The notes under the pieces: model-generated
Told to the model about the DNA's origin: nothing
Databases searched by the model: none
Seen by the model: only the letters and a program-made list of their open reading frames with translations
Assembly (NCBI GenBank): GCA_027475525.1
Contig: JAMWFC010000117.1
Span: forward strand, 3,582,183-3,646,182
Source: Macrolepiota albuminosa
Taxonomy: Eukaryota; Basidiomycota; Agaricomycetes; Agaricales; Agaricaceae
Direction: 5' to 3'
Length of the DNA stretch: 64,000 nt
Made by a program: the position numbers and the translations under genes
Part shown: in pieces, positions 44,796 to 55,475 of the stretch
Numbering within the stretch: position 1 is the first letter of the stretch
Layout: every line of letters starts with the position of its first letter

Positions 44796-47645
44796 ATGTT
44801 GCTGAAAATGGCCTATTGGGAGCCACAGAAAAGTGATCAGAGCCTGCAAGGCTCTAGTAGAGAGGGGAGATCCCTGAATATACAGATGCGAGATAACTCT
44901 GTTGAATACCAGAGGCAGCTGCCATATCTGGTGGTGAGCCAGTACCAGTCAGCAGGCATGGCCTATCCAGGCCACAAGGAACCGCTCCCTTACCAGATGC
45001 CCCTCCACTCACAAGAGATGGAGGTCAATGATGAGGGGTGCTATGAGCATCCAGAGGACAGCATGCACTCAGAGCGCTATTATCAGGTATCACCAGCACA
45101 CGTGCATGCGTCAATTCCAACATATGCGGGTGCAGTGATGAGACCACCATCCATACTGTGGGCACATCAGCCCACAGTAGAGCCATATATGGAATCTGCA
45201 CCACAAGCGCAGGACTCAGCAGTGCCAGACACAGTCCTCAGCTGGTTGGAAGCAGTGAGACAGGCAGTCTCTGCAACTGCATCCTTTTTCCAGGACAGTT
45301 TGGCCATTGTCGTGATGGAGGGGTTGCTCGACCAGATTGAGCTGATGAAGAGGCAGTGCATATCAGCACTGGAACAGATTGACCATGCATCTAAGCACAA
45401 AGTTTTGTCCATTGAGGAACCGACCGCCGAGGTCAAGAGAGCTAGATATCAGCCCATCCGACTGGTTGAGCCTCCACAGGCTAGGATGCCATCAGCAGCG
45501 CAACCAGCATGCCTTGAGCAGCCTGCTCAGCCTGTTGCTTTGTCATCACAGCTACCTGCTGTGGCCTCTCAGGCCCAGTCAGAGTTACTGGCTGTCATCA
45601 GTGATCCTCTGGCTGACCTGTTCCTGGGTCAGCAGGAGACCGCATCATCTTGGGCCCCACCTATGAGGTCCAAACCTGTTACCACGGTGCCATGGGCACC
45701 AATTCATAGCACGTCCCATGCTGAGTTGGGAGGGAGAACTCTGGTATGAAATGTGCCTGCTCCTCTGGTGGCTGCTCTGGCAAAGTCGGGGCCATCTCAT
45801 CAATATCACAGCCACAAGCTGCCTCTCAATGCCTCTAAATTGGAGGTCATAGCCTTCTCTGCTAGCATTCCTGCATGAGCGGGAGAAGTCCAGATGCTGT
45901 TTATGCTGCCAGGGTTTGTACCGGCTCTGTCAAAGCATTGCCCTGTGGTCATTTTGACCCCAGACCCCCGCACTCCAGAACAATACAATGGTCTGGTGGT
46001 GACCTCAAAAGGGAAAACCGTGCCTGGAAAAGGCAAAGCACCAGTTGCGTCCTTGTCTGACAAGAGCAACTATGGTGAGTTGAGCTTGGAGCAGGAGGAG
46101 AACAGAGAGGAGGGGGAATTGGCAGCAGACCGATTCCAACAAGTATCACGCAATAAGCGCATTGCAAAGAAGAAGGCAAACTGCGTCAAGGATTTGCAGG
46201 CCCTGAAATATAGGACTGAGGATGACTTCTTGGAGAGAATCTCCAATGGCTTGGAGGTGAAAGTGTGGGGGCTGCTTGATATCAAGCAAATGAACTCGTG
46301 CTTCAGAGGAGTACTCAGCCACTGCATGTACTATTTGTATGCTACAAATATGGTGCTGATGGGAGCTGATGCTAACAGAGCAGCATTGTATAAGTATGCT
46401 TCTGGACAGCATGCCCACATTCCAGGCACCATTGTGTACAAGCATGCCCTGTGCAGTCTTCCACATACTCCTTTAGAGCTTGATCAGCTCTATAAATATT
46501 ATATGAACATTCACATCCCATGTCACAACAGAATTGTTGCATATATGCTGATCATGGAGCTTCAAATGTTTGCACAGCAAACAGTTGAGGCTCTGCATGA
46601 TCAAACTATGCAGCTCCTGATGAAGGAGCCTCAGTATCAAGACCTCATCAACCCAATGCAGGGTCCTGACAATCTCGCTCTTGTGGAGTGACAACACATT
46701 CTGGGGTGCTTTCTGTGCACAAAAGAAGATGGTTCCATGGTGCTGCACGTAATGCGTGCTCAAGACCCAGCCACACCATTTGACTTGGATCAGCTAGCAC
46801 AGTACATGCTGATATTTGGTTGCCCCAGGCTGGAGAACACCTACTGCATGCACTGGCAAACCCTCTTTGAGTTTGTACTGTGTCAAGCCCTCTGCACTAA
46901 TAGCGCAGCCAAACCCATGATTGTTCAGCGCATGATCCTTGTCATGGCCCATCTAGGACTGTATTATGAGGCAATTGCCTTGTATGATGCAATGTTTCCT
47001 GAGCAACCATTTAAGCCCCAATGTGGGCCAAAGCTCAAGATCCATCAAGTTCACGTGCCCAACAAGCAGGCACAGAACTTCTCTGATGATGACACATTAC
47101 ACATCCTCTTACACAACCAGATTCTGCTGGACTGGATGGACCACACCTATACTTATGGCATGGCCTTCCTAGAACAGCAGTTCCACTCCCCAACGATGTC
47201 TATGGACATCTTTAAACAGATTGATGATGAGCGCATGGAGCGCCTCTCTACTTATGGCACCCCTCCTGCAATCCTGCAATGGGATGGATGGCAGGAAATA
47301 ACTGAAGATGACCATTATTGTCTTATGTTCAAGCGCCATGAGGAGAGTAATCTCCCAACCAACCCTGAGGCCAATGGCCTCTATTATCTCATTGGCATGG
47401 ACCCAAATTGGGTCACTCTCTTAAACCAAACATCGGCGCATGGTATGCTACCAACCATTTCTCCAGTGATTAATGTTGCACTAACTGAGTCTATGGTGGT
47501 AGATTCGCCTGCAGTCGAGGGACCAACAATCCCACCAAGGACAGAGTCAGCGCCTCCTCCTCCCATGATTAACATCACACCAGAGGAGGAGTCAATGGTG
47601 ACAGAGACGGGTGCGGTCACAGGGTCCTCATTGGACAGGTCATAG
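44796..47645 (+). CDS. Unrecognised third ORF of the Gypsy element, ~949 codons, 3 in-frame TGA
   Basis: From the ATG at 44796 one frame runs to a TAG at 47643, broken only by TGA at about 45747, 45876 and 46689. Between them the reading is continuous, so I treat it as one protein, roughly 949 codons. The first third is Pro/Ala/Gln-rich and likely disordered. Near residue 450 there is a basic cluster (RNKRIAKKKANCVKDLQALK). The rest looks helical, for example ERISNGLEVKVWGLLDIKQM and HWQTLFEFVLCQALCTNSAA, with an acidic/Pro tail. I see no transmembrane segment, signal peptide, zinc knuckle or enzyme motif, so it does not look like env. It lies between the chromodomain and the 3' LTR, the position of accessory ORFs in some retroelements. 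Its low stop density contrasts with the wrecked pol. Confidence 0.65.
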
Positions 47646-47957
47646 ACCCATATATTTTTTTTAGGTAACTCTGAGTATGCACTCAACAGTTCCAGGCTGA
47701 CATGCACTCCAGTGTAGCATGTATAATTTCTTTCAGTCTAAATTTTACTTTATTTTTCGCTGCTTACATCATATGTGCACTACCGTGCTAAGCTATTTTG
47801 AGATTCAGTGTTATTGAAAGACACTACAACTGTGATCATGGTACTAACCTCTCACAGCGATGCAATATGTGTCTCCAACTGATTCTTGCACTACTGTGCA
47901 TATGTCATTCCCATTTCCACCCCTTTCCTAAGACCAAGTATTCAGTCTCATTGGGGA

Positions 47958-48130
47958 TGTAACGGAGCATCACACATGTACTAGCATCAACAACGCTATA
48001 TGTGTTCAGTAGAGTATTATGTAAGAGAACATCTTGTATTCACTCTAGTTCTAGTCAATCCGATACTGCGGTCTGATTCAGCACTGTGTGATATACACAA
48101 GATTATTCTAGCTCGTAACCAACAGTTACA
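47958..48130 (+). repeat. Gypsy 3' LTR, 173 bp
   Basis: Starts TGTAACGGAGC, ends CAGTTACA, preceded by a short purine tract TTGGGGA. It is followed by the TSD ATTGC. Confidence 0.95.
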
Positions 48131-48569
48131 ATTGCTTTGTGCCACATGATATGTATCTAGCAGAGTCTGCTACACTGTAGCGGAGTAGTTCCTCAATGTG
48201 CCAGAGAATACAGAGCTGCTAACATGTCACAATGTGCTATATGACACAGTCTAGCAGATAGATATAAAGTGAGCACATGCATGTGCATGCAGGCCTGCTG
48301 GATATTAGTGAACATCAGTGGATGTTAGCAAGCATCAGTGGCTATAGCAGGCATCAGCACATGAGTAAATCTTCTTGTAGATTCTCCCCTCCCTTCTTCT
48401 TCATGACAACTCAAGGTTGTGTGCCTGCTCTTCCCTTCTCTTTTCTATCTCCAATGCCAGCAGACATTCACAAAAAGGCCCTGCAGACCTATGCAGGCCT
48501 ATACTGGCTTAAATAAACTGCCAGCAGACATCTGCACCAGGCCCATGCAGGCCCATGCAGGCAGGTCAG

Positions 48570-48650
48570 GCAGGGAGGGAATTGAACCCCTAGTCTTATA
48601 GAAGCCTCTAGCAATGGAACAGATTGGCAATTTATCTGTTGCACCACAGG
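48570..48650 (-). other. tRNA-like core, copy 2
   Basis: On the reverse strand it reads ACCTGTGGTGCAACAGATAA at the 5' end and GGGTTCAATTCC (box B-like) near 48578-48589. The acceptor pairing seen in copy 1 is lost, so it is more decayed. Confidence 0.6.
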
Positions 48651-48761
48651 TCTGTTACTAGCAGATAAAATTAAAGGACAGATAACACAATGAATGGCAG
48701 CCAGCCAACATCCTTACAGGTTCTTGCATAGATAATGAGAGGTGAAAGGGGGGTGGTACAC

Positions 48762-49697
48762 TGATGACGCCCAAAGTTTGGTCAGTAACAAATGTAGCAA
48801 TAACGTTACCATACCAAGAGTTTGCGTTGGGCGCACTAAAAGTGATATGAGGAGTCCCGGGCAGGTCCCAGAGAACGCGCCTGTGAAAATGGGGAAAAGT
48901 CGGTAATGGGGTCGGCAAGTGTCAAGCGCTAAGGTAAAGCACCTATGAAGAAGCGGTAAGTGAACACGGCAAAAGTAAGCGGCAAGATCACGGTAAGCTT
49001 AGCGAAGTCTAAGCGTCAATAAAGCCTGCCGTAGTTGCAAGGCGCGAATAGGTCAAGGTTTAGCGAGAGTCTGCAACTGCCGACGAGTTCAATGTTGCCG
49101 ACCGTAAATGAGATCTTGAGCGTAAGGGAGACTGAAGTAAGGGGAGCAGGAAATTCTGGTCTATTGTTCTCTGGCATATGTACAAGTCGGTAAGTACTTT
49201 ATATACTACAAGGAGTTCACCGTCGCCAGTGACCAACCATTGCCAAAGTGCGGTAAACTGGAAAATTTCATAGGGGTAGCTCCAACGGTTTCAGATCCCT
49301 ACCGTCCATTCAAGACCCTTAGCGATGCCAGGCAGCAGATTGCGACGCTAAACCATCAATCCATCACCCTTCTGTCTGTCAGAACACCTAAGCGATGTCA
49401 GGTGCCAAATCGAGACGCTAAGCAGTGTCAGACGCCAAGGTCAAACGCCAAGCTGTCTGTCAGTTTTTGATAGATCATCAGGCTTCTCGCTAAGCGCTGT
49501 TGTCAGTGACTGATGCCATCTGTCAGTTGTCATTCTGTCTGCCATCGGCGCTATCACTGATTGGATCTGCTTCTTGCCATATGCGGCCGTCAAATATCGC
49601 CAAAATTGGATAATTAGCGCGCGCTAAGGTATCCCGAGTCGGTGCCGTGTTGCCGTCACCTGCCGTTGATGCGCTGATCCTGTATGGGGTCCTATCA
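48762..49697 (+). mobile_element. Probable solo LTR, family C, inside repeat copy 2
   Basis: A 936-bp block starting TGATGACGCCC and ending GGTCCTATCA (TGAT/ATCA ends) is flanked by ACAC on both sides (48758-48761 and 49698-49701). Repeat copy 1 lacks it: homology stops and resumes exactly at these borders. It is rich in CG compared with its flanks, so it is probably young. Strand is a guess; no coding sequence was seen. Confidence 0.6.
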
Positions 49698-49930
49698 ACA
49701 CTCTCTAGAAGAGTTTCCTTGAAAGAGAGTGTTGACATTAGCTGGAATTCACTGGCATCTGTTAGCATCTGTCAGGATCTGCTGGCATCTATTAGGCATG
49801 TGCTGATATCTGTTGGAATTTGCTGGCATCCATCAGCATTATTTGGCATCATCTAGCATCACCTAGCATCCACTGGCATCAGGGGAAGAAGGAGGGAAGG
49901 AGGGTGCATGGGCATCTGCTGATAGGCTTT

Positions 49931-50838
49931 TACCTGGATCAAGTGCATCATAGGACAGGATAGGCCTGCTTTTGTCAACGTATCTGGGACTCAGGCTATC
50001 TTTCACTAGCTCAGTTTGTCTTTGACAACTCAAAAGGCTCATCTAATAGTTGATATTATTGATTACAAGGACTCAGGACTTAGAAAAGGATAATACTAGC
50101 ACAACTATGGAGAAGTAATTCATCAAATTCCAATTACTTCCAAATAGAGATTCACATTAGGCACTGCTATCTGTCAGGACATCACAATTAGAAACAACAT
50201 CACAAATATTGACAGAGCTGAAACTACTAAAACTAAAGGCTTAATATCTTGAGCTAACTAAAATGGAGATAATAGGTGGTGCTAAGAATCAAGCTTCTGT
50301 ATTATGGCATCTGTTGAAGTTTTTTCAACTAACTACTGGAGTTTTTCTAGTAATGCAAACTTGAGTTAAAAAGGGAGCAAATCTATTTACACTTTGTGAG
50401 AAGTATAGAGCCAGTACATTGCTGGTGGCTATTAGTTGCCATTGACAGAACACTGTTGATCAAGACACCAATTAAAGGTACTAGGCTATAGTGCCACAGA
50501 TAGACACTTTGTAAAATTTTAGTAACACAAAGTATAAAAGATAGTTATCATATATATAAATAACAACAAATAGAAACTCAGTTACTACCACTACTACAGC
50601 TCACTAGCCTGAGTTCATCTCTTTGAAAGGTTCAGTTCTAGCGACATCTTTATTGTCTTTGTCATTTACAGTGCTAGCTATGAGCACTATTGCATTATGC
50701 TATTTTCTTTTGTGATAACCTGCCAGAACCTTTTTTGTCAGGTAGCATCAGGCATACTTATATTTAGCACTTCTTGTCTCAAGCACACTAGGACTCTGTT
50801 AGGACTCCTTGATATATATGTATGCTACATACCAAGGT
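49931..50838. other. AT-rich, no gene seen
   Basis: No ORF, splice pattern, repeat border or RNA motif could be supported. Probably old decayed sequence. Confidence 0.5.
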
Positions 50839-51158
50839 TGTAAGGGTGATTTCTGAAGGCTATGGCTCAGTCACACAGCTAGTAAAGAGGTATCTAAAGG
50901 TCTATTTAACAACAAAATACTGATACAATCTAAGTCTACTCATCTGGCAAAGAGGAATCTAAAGAGAACAAGTCTAAGATCTCCCAAAGCCAGGAGTCTG
51001 AAAATTGAGCTGACAAGTCATGTGACCTGGGTCATGAGTTGTCATACAATGCCTCCTGACCTGTCACAGGCATATGATTTGTAACATACCACCTTTGCAG
51101 AAGGTAACAAAAGATAAGAAAATTAGAAACAAGAAAGGGAAAGAAGAGTCTCCTGACA
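50839..51158 (+). mobile_element. Decayed LTR, family B
   Basis: Starts TGTAAGGGTGATTTC and ends GTCTCCTGACA like B1, with the shared CTATGGCTCAGTCACACAGC and GAACAAGTCTAAGATCTCCC blocks. It is shorter (320 bp) and CG-poor. Flanks show no matching TSD (AAGGT against GAAAC). Confidence 0.7.
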
Positions 51159-51779
51159 GAAACATATCAAAGCCTCAGTCAGTTTGATCAGTTCTTTGCT
51201 CTTGCCAAAATAGTTCTGATATATATTAGCAGGTAATTTCCTTGTCAATAATTATAAACAAGCTCTAGAACTTTTTTGTGGTCAAGAAGCTTTGAAAAAG
51301 CAAATTGCAGACAAGAACATTACTGACTGCCAAGTATTTGAATAGTAGCTGAGAGAGGAGCATGAATGTTTGTGAGGCCTTTCTCAGGAGCTCATACAAG
51401 AAATATTTGAAATAGAATATTACCAAAAACTTGTCAATCTCAATGCAAGTAAGTAATCTTTGACTTTGTTTTGCAACATGCAAGAAATGAGTATTATTGA
51501 CATTTGGTAATATTACAGAATAGACATATTTTCTACAGTAGGATGAGTGAGGGCATGCTGCAATGGCCACACACTCCAACTTTGCAATCTAAAAAGAAAA
51601 TCACTTTTAGTGGTGATTCTCCTTCTGCATTTAGGAGGCCACAACACATTTCATGTAATAAAAGGAGTGAATGCAATACCCTAGTTTTCCAGCGTGGCTC
51701 TGAATTAAAAGAAATCTCCTCACCTGAAAGCAATTTATTTTCTGAATTCTAGGGTTAATTTAATAAAAGATTTGTGCAA
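51159..51779. other. Downstream part of DIRS element or flank, no motif
   Basis: AT-rich; a 104-codon reverse frame at 51265-51579 lacks recognisable motifs. It may be the non-coding end of the DIRS element, which carries its repeats outside the recombinase gene. Confidence 0.4.
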
Positions 51780-53593
51780 AAATAGAATTACTTAGAGATA
51801 GAGTGTGAAAATCTACTCATGCTTGGACAGGTACCCATAGAACACATCACTTGACCACCATCTGATTGCCTTCATTACTTCAAACAGTATACCTCTTATG
51901 AGGTATTTTAATGTGGCACCTATTCAGATTCCATAACTCTGTAGCGGCTCTAAATTTGTGGCTGCTGCTACTTTTGATAACACTTTTAAAAATTTCTTCT
52001 TAGTTAATGCAGTAGATTTTCCTCTTTTATTTTTGTATGCAAATAAAGAATCATCTGCTGGGGGGTGTCAGGTTCTGCTAAGTTGGGGGCTTTCCAGAAA
52101 AGCAACGCCCTTATGAGGCAGACTTGATCTACATGTACTCAGATGTCTGGAACTCTGGACTGTGCTCCGGAGTTCAAGACATGAACAGGGGATTCCTAGA
52201 GTAAGGGACTTAGTCTGAAGATTGGGTAAAATCAAAAGGATTAGGAGATTAGAGTTGAGTCAAGAACTAGGGGTTCTAAGATGAGACTGGGGTTAATAAA
52301 CTTTAGGTCATAAAGTGCATATCAATCTCAAGAGCATGCAAATAAAGTTGAGCATGCCAGTCAAAGTGTGCTAGTCAGTGCATACTAGTCAGATCAAAGG
52401 GGCATACAAACAATCAATGTAATATCAAGACTAAAGTATGACAAGTGAATATCTGCTCTTTAAGTACCAGTGGGGGCTACTCTGGGTTCCTAAGGGGTTC
52501 CAGGACATCTGGGGCAGTTCTGGGAGTGAATGGGCAGTGAAAGTGAAGGGAATTGTATACCAGGATTGTGCATGCAGAGCACACAATTAATTGGCATGGA
52601 GGGGTGGTCCTGATGCGTGATGCGTGATAGCTGGGGTGATTGACATAATCTGATGATTGATTGTCATGCTAGCGAATGGTCCCTGGGTCTATGATGTGGG
52701 GCTGTCAGGGGATGCAGCACGATGGCAGGGTTGGATGCACATGATGGTGGTGGAGGCGGTCCTGATGGCAGAGGTTGTGTCATGGGGTTGGTGGGGAAGT
52801 CCTGGATGCAGTTCTGGGAGTGTCTTGGGGTGGTCCTGTGTGGGAGGGGTTGTGATAGGGGGGAGTTTACATGTAGATGAATCTTAAGAGCCTTTTCTGG
52901 GTCTGAGTTGTCTCTTTGTGCTGCCTACAAGACTGTCTCTCCATGTACTGCCATCTTGATACATGGTAGATGGAATGCAGTGGTTTTCAGACTGGCTCAG
53001 TCCATCAACTTTGACATGTCTTTGAGTTTTATGTGAACTGCTGAGTTAAAAGAGGACAATGTTGGCACAGTGAATTCACCTAATCTTGCCGCACTATAGA
53101 AACATGTCATAGCACAGGCAAATATGGCAACATTGAGAGAGTCTGGCTGTGTTTTGTTTATTTCTAGCTGCTTGTGCATCTCTTTTAGAAAAGCAGGGGT
53201 GCATGGGCTCCTCTTTTTCTTTTTTGCTGTGGCTGGTGTTAGCTGTTCAGTGGCTTTCATCAATGCTCTCATTCTGTTTTCCTCCATATTTCAAGCAGTA
53301 TCATGCAGCAGGTAACATGCCTTTATTCTTGCTAGAAAGTTTTCTGTGGCAGACTTCAAATAAGCACTAGCCAAGGCTATGATAAAAGCTTCTAAAGCAT
53401 CAGGAGCGACGGGTGCATGGTTTTTCTTGGGGATGTGGCAAAAATCACAGAACACATAAAACAACAACAGGCCTGTCCCGTAAGTTTTCTTTGTTGAGAT
53501 TGCCCAAGCTTTGGTTAGCATGTTAAAAACTCTCCTCTCATCTTCTTCTGTGATGGTTTGCATGAAGCTTGTATTATGTCCTGCCCAAGGCAT
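51780..53593 (-). pseudogene. DIRS tyrosine recombinase, split by solo LTR A3
   Basis: N-terminal part 53593-52997 has STKKTYGTGLLLFYVFCDFC and, after a frameshift, TCFYSAARLGEFTVPT, which holds the first catalytic Arg. LTR A3 interrupts next. The C-terminal part continues at 52060-51780 (STALTKKKFLKVLSKVAAAT; RGILFEVMKAIRWWSSDVFY; GYLSKHE). Where related proteins read a GHGIRIG-type box, this one reads SYGI-stop-IG, so the His and the following Arg are lost as TAT and TGA, both one C-to-T step from CAT and CGA. The terminal Tyr appears retained. Confidence 0.85.
52066..52857 (+). mobile_element. Solo LTR, family A, copy A3
   Basis: A 792-bp LTR, TGTCAGGTTCTG...TTGTGATA, flanked by GGGGG on both sides (52061-52065 and 52858-52862). 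Its last bases TGATA differ from TGACA by one C-to-T change. It lies inside the DIRS recombinase gene. It is CG-poor compared with A2. Confidence 0.9.
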
Positions 53594-53869
53594 AGGTTTC
53601 CACAGCCTCAGTCTTTCTCTGGCTAGAACATGGGGTCACAACTCTGATGACTTGGGCTCTAATCCAGCAGGATATGGCATTGGTTTGTGCTTTTTTTAGA
53701 ATTGGTTGTGTTTAGCACAGCATTGAATTGCTTATGTATCACACTAGTGTTCTGCATAGAAAAACCACTCTTCATTCTGCTGTCTTGCAATGTCCTCCAG
53801 GGTGACTGTTAGGAGTGCTTGAAGGTGCACATTTTGTTTGGCATGATCTGCTCGCTCTGTTCTGATTCA

Positions 53870-55450
53870 AGTGCTTCTGACACCATTGGTTTCTTCAAGA
53901 TCAAGCAGAAAGTTGGTGATACTGCTAGGCATTTCAATCATTGGTAGCAGAAGGTTCCAATCATAACATTCCTCTCTTGATGGGCCATCTGCAGAGTTGG
54001 AGCCACTTGGGACATATCTCATGCAAATTTCCATTCTGGAGTACTCATATAAGGTATAGACAAGTTTGAACACTTCATTAATGGCCTTGTTCCTGCTTCT
54101 CCCACACTACTACCTCTTGACAACTCCACAGTTGTCACTGTAGACTTTGAACCATGTCTCCACAGTTTTTGTGTGATCAATGGTGGCTGCCAAACAGAAG
54201 AATCTGACTGCTTCCACCCAGCCAATGTCTCAGCCTTAACCTTTCCAGCCTGCACATAATTTCCAGGCCCTCCACTGTTTGTTTTCCAATCATAATGCCA
54301 ACACCAGTGGTGGAACTTGCATCTGAAAATGCATGGAGATCAATGTACAGTTGTGATTTGTAAATCTCTCTCTCCACTGGCTGAGATAAAATTTGCTGCC
54401 ACCAGCACAAATCTTTGTTTATGCATTTGGGAGGGGTACACAGCATGAAAGAGCAATCACCAAACAGTCCCAGGAATGTTTTCAGGCTTGTGATGTAAGC
54501 CCTTTCTTGTAGGATGATGAAACAGGCATGAAGCAATTTTTCATATAGCTTTTGCACTTCTTCCAACACATGGGTGCAGGATTTTACCCAGTTGGCAATA
54601 GCTTGCAGATATGTTCCTCTCTTTTCCTTAGTGATGCTAATGCATCATGAATGAATGTCCCAAATGAATCCAATATATGGGACTAATTCTTGAAATGGTA
54701 TATCTTTGGAGACTTCCCAGGGTATACCCAGCAGTCCTGAAATATGATCAATGTCTTGCAGACTATAAGTAAACATACGATTTGTTTCTTTGCAAGGAGA
54801 GACTAAAGAGAAGTCTGCAATTGGTTGCAGCTGGTCTTTGTTATATTCATCAAACTCATCATTGAAGTTCTTGGCTCCCTGGAACCAAATTCTGCCTCCC
54901 TTATGGATTCTACCTCCTTCTTTCTGTATTTTGCTCTCTCATCTTTGACATTAAGAATTGTAGGAGTCAATGAATTTGGTGTGTATTCTAAAGAAAATGT
55001 GGTTGTCGACCTATTTGAAAAGAGGGCCAATGCTGTTTGCTCAGATAATCTGAGCCCCAGCATCACCCACCAAACCATAGCAGCCATAACCTGACCCCAA
55101 ACCAAAGCAATCCATTGTGTCAATTGTGAAGTTGTTTTGCCCAACAACGATTCCCAGCCACTGTGAGGGCTTGATGGGAATAGTTCTATAGGCTTCTTTG
55201 ACATCTTGCATGGCAGCTTATAATCTGGAAGGCAATTTTGTGATGAGTGTGTAAATGGTTGTGAATGTACCCCATGTACAGAAGAATTGTGAGGAATTGA
55301 TATGACTATTGATGGATTGTGTGTCCCGGTAATTGGATGTGTGGTATGGGAATGACAAGTTCTGTATAAGTCAGAACTTGCCTGGCTTGTTGGATTTGGG
55401 AATAATACTGAGCAGCAAAGTCTGAAACAGTCTGAGTACCTCTTCTACTT
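53870..55450 (-). pseudogene. DIRS reverse transcriptase and RNase H
   Basis: Reading leftward from 55450: EEVLRLFQTLLLSIIPKSNK (RT start), the RTIPIKPSQWLGIVVGQNNF-type block near 55150-55195, and MDCFGLGSGYGCYGLVGDAG near 55060-55120. Then come TYSLQDIDHISGLLGIPWEV and VPYIGFIWDIHS (54650-54780). RNase H follows: LYIDLHAFSDASSTTGVGIM (54290-54350) and MRYVPSGSNSADGPSREEC (53960-54030). Block order and spacing match DIRS RT-RNase H as I know it. Several stops and frameshifts break it. Confidence 0.85.
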
Positions 55451-55475
55451 GTTCTTTAGTGAATGGTCTGAGGTA

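Larger units (their letters stand above)
36637..48130 (+). mobile_element. Full-length Gypsy (chromodomain) retrotransposon with third ORF
   Basis: An 11,494-bp element with 173-bp LTRs at 36637-36809 and 47958-48130 (TGTAACGG...GTTACA) and a perfect 5-bp TSD ATTGC (36632-36636 and 48131-48135). The LTRs differ at eight sites, all transitions, several at CG. Inside, in order: gag, protease, RT-RNase H, integrase, chromodomain, then a long unknown ORF. Solo LTR A2 is nested in gag. The insertion site is inside a copy of the tRNA-core repeat. Many stops in gag-pol show it is inactive. Confidence 0.95.
48131..49930 (-). repeat. tRNA-core repeat, copy 2 (reverse; hit by two insertions)
   Basis: Reverse-complement homologue of 4000-5800. 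Its GATGCC array is at 49735-49885, the tRNA-like core at 48570-48650, and its tail ends at the Gypsy TSD. The missing tail (CTCCTACAATATATGACATA on the reverse strand) continues at 36585-36636, on the other side of the Gypsy element. Solo LTR C interrupts it between 48762 and 49697. Confidence 0.75.

Noticed and set aside
44796..47645. Third ORF as a retroviral-type envelope
   Set aside because: No signal peptide, transmembrane helix, furin-like site or cysteine pattern is visible.
49696..49734. Hairpin CAACACTCTCT/AGAGAGTGTTG as a terminator or regulatory site
   Set aside because: It straddles the right border of solo LTR C and the tRNA-core repeat, so the pairing is probably a by-product of the junction.
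37669..52857. LTRs A2 and A3, same orientation 14 kb apart, as the two ends of one giant element
   Set aside because: Each has its own perfect and different TSD (TCTGC and GGGGG), and the Gypsy between them has its own LTRs and TSD.
52657..52887. Forward ORF of 76 codons near 52.7 kb
   Set aside because: It lies within solo LTR A3 and its TSD, and is not conserved as a frame in the other A copies.
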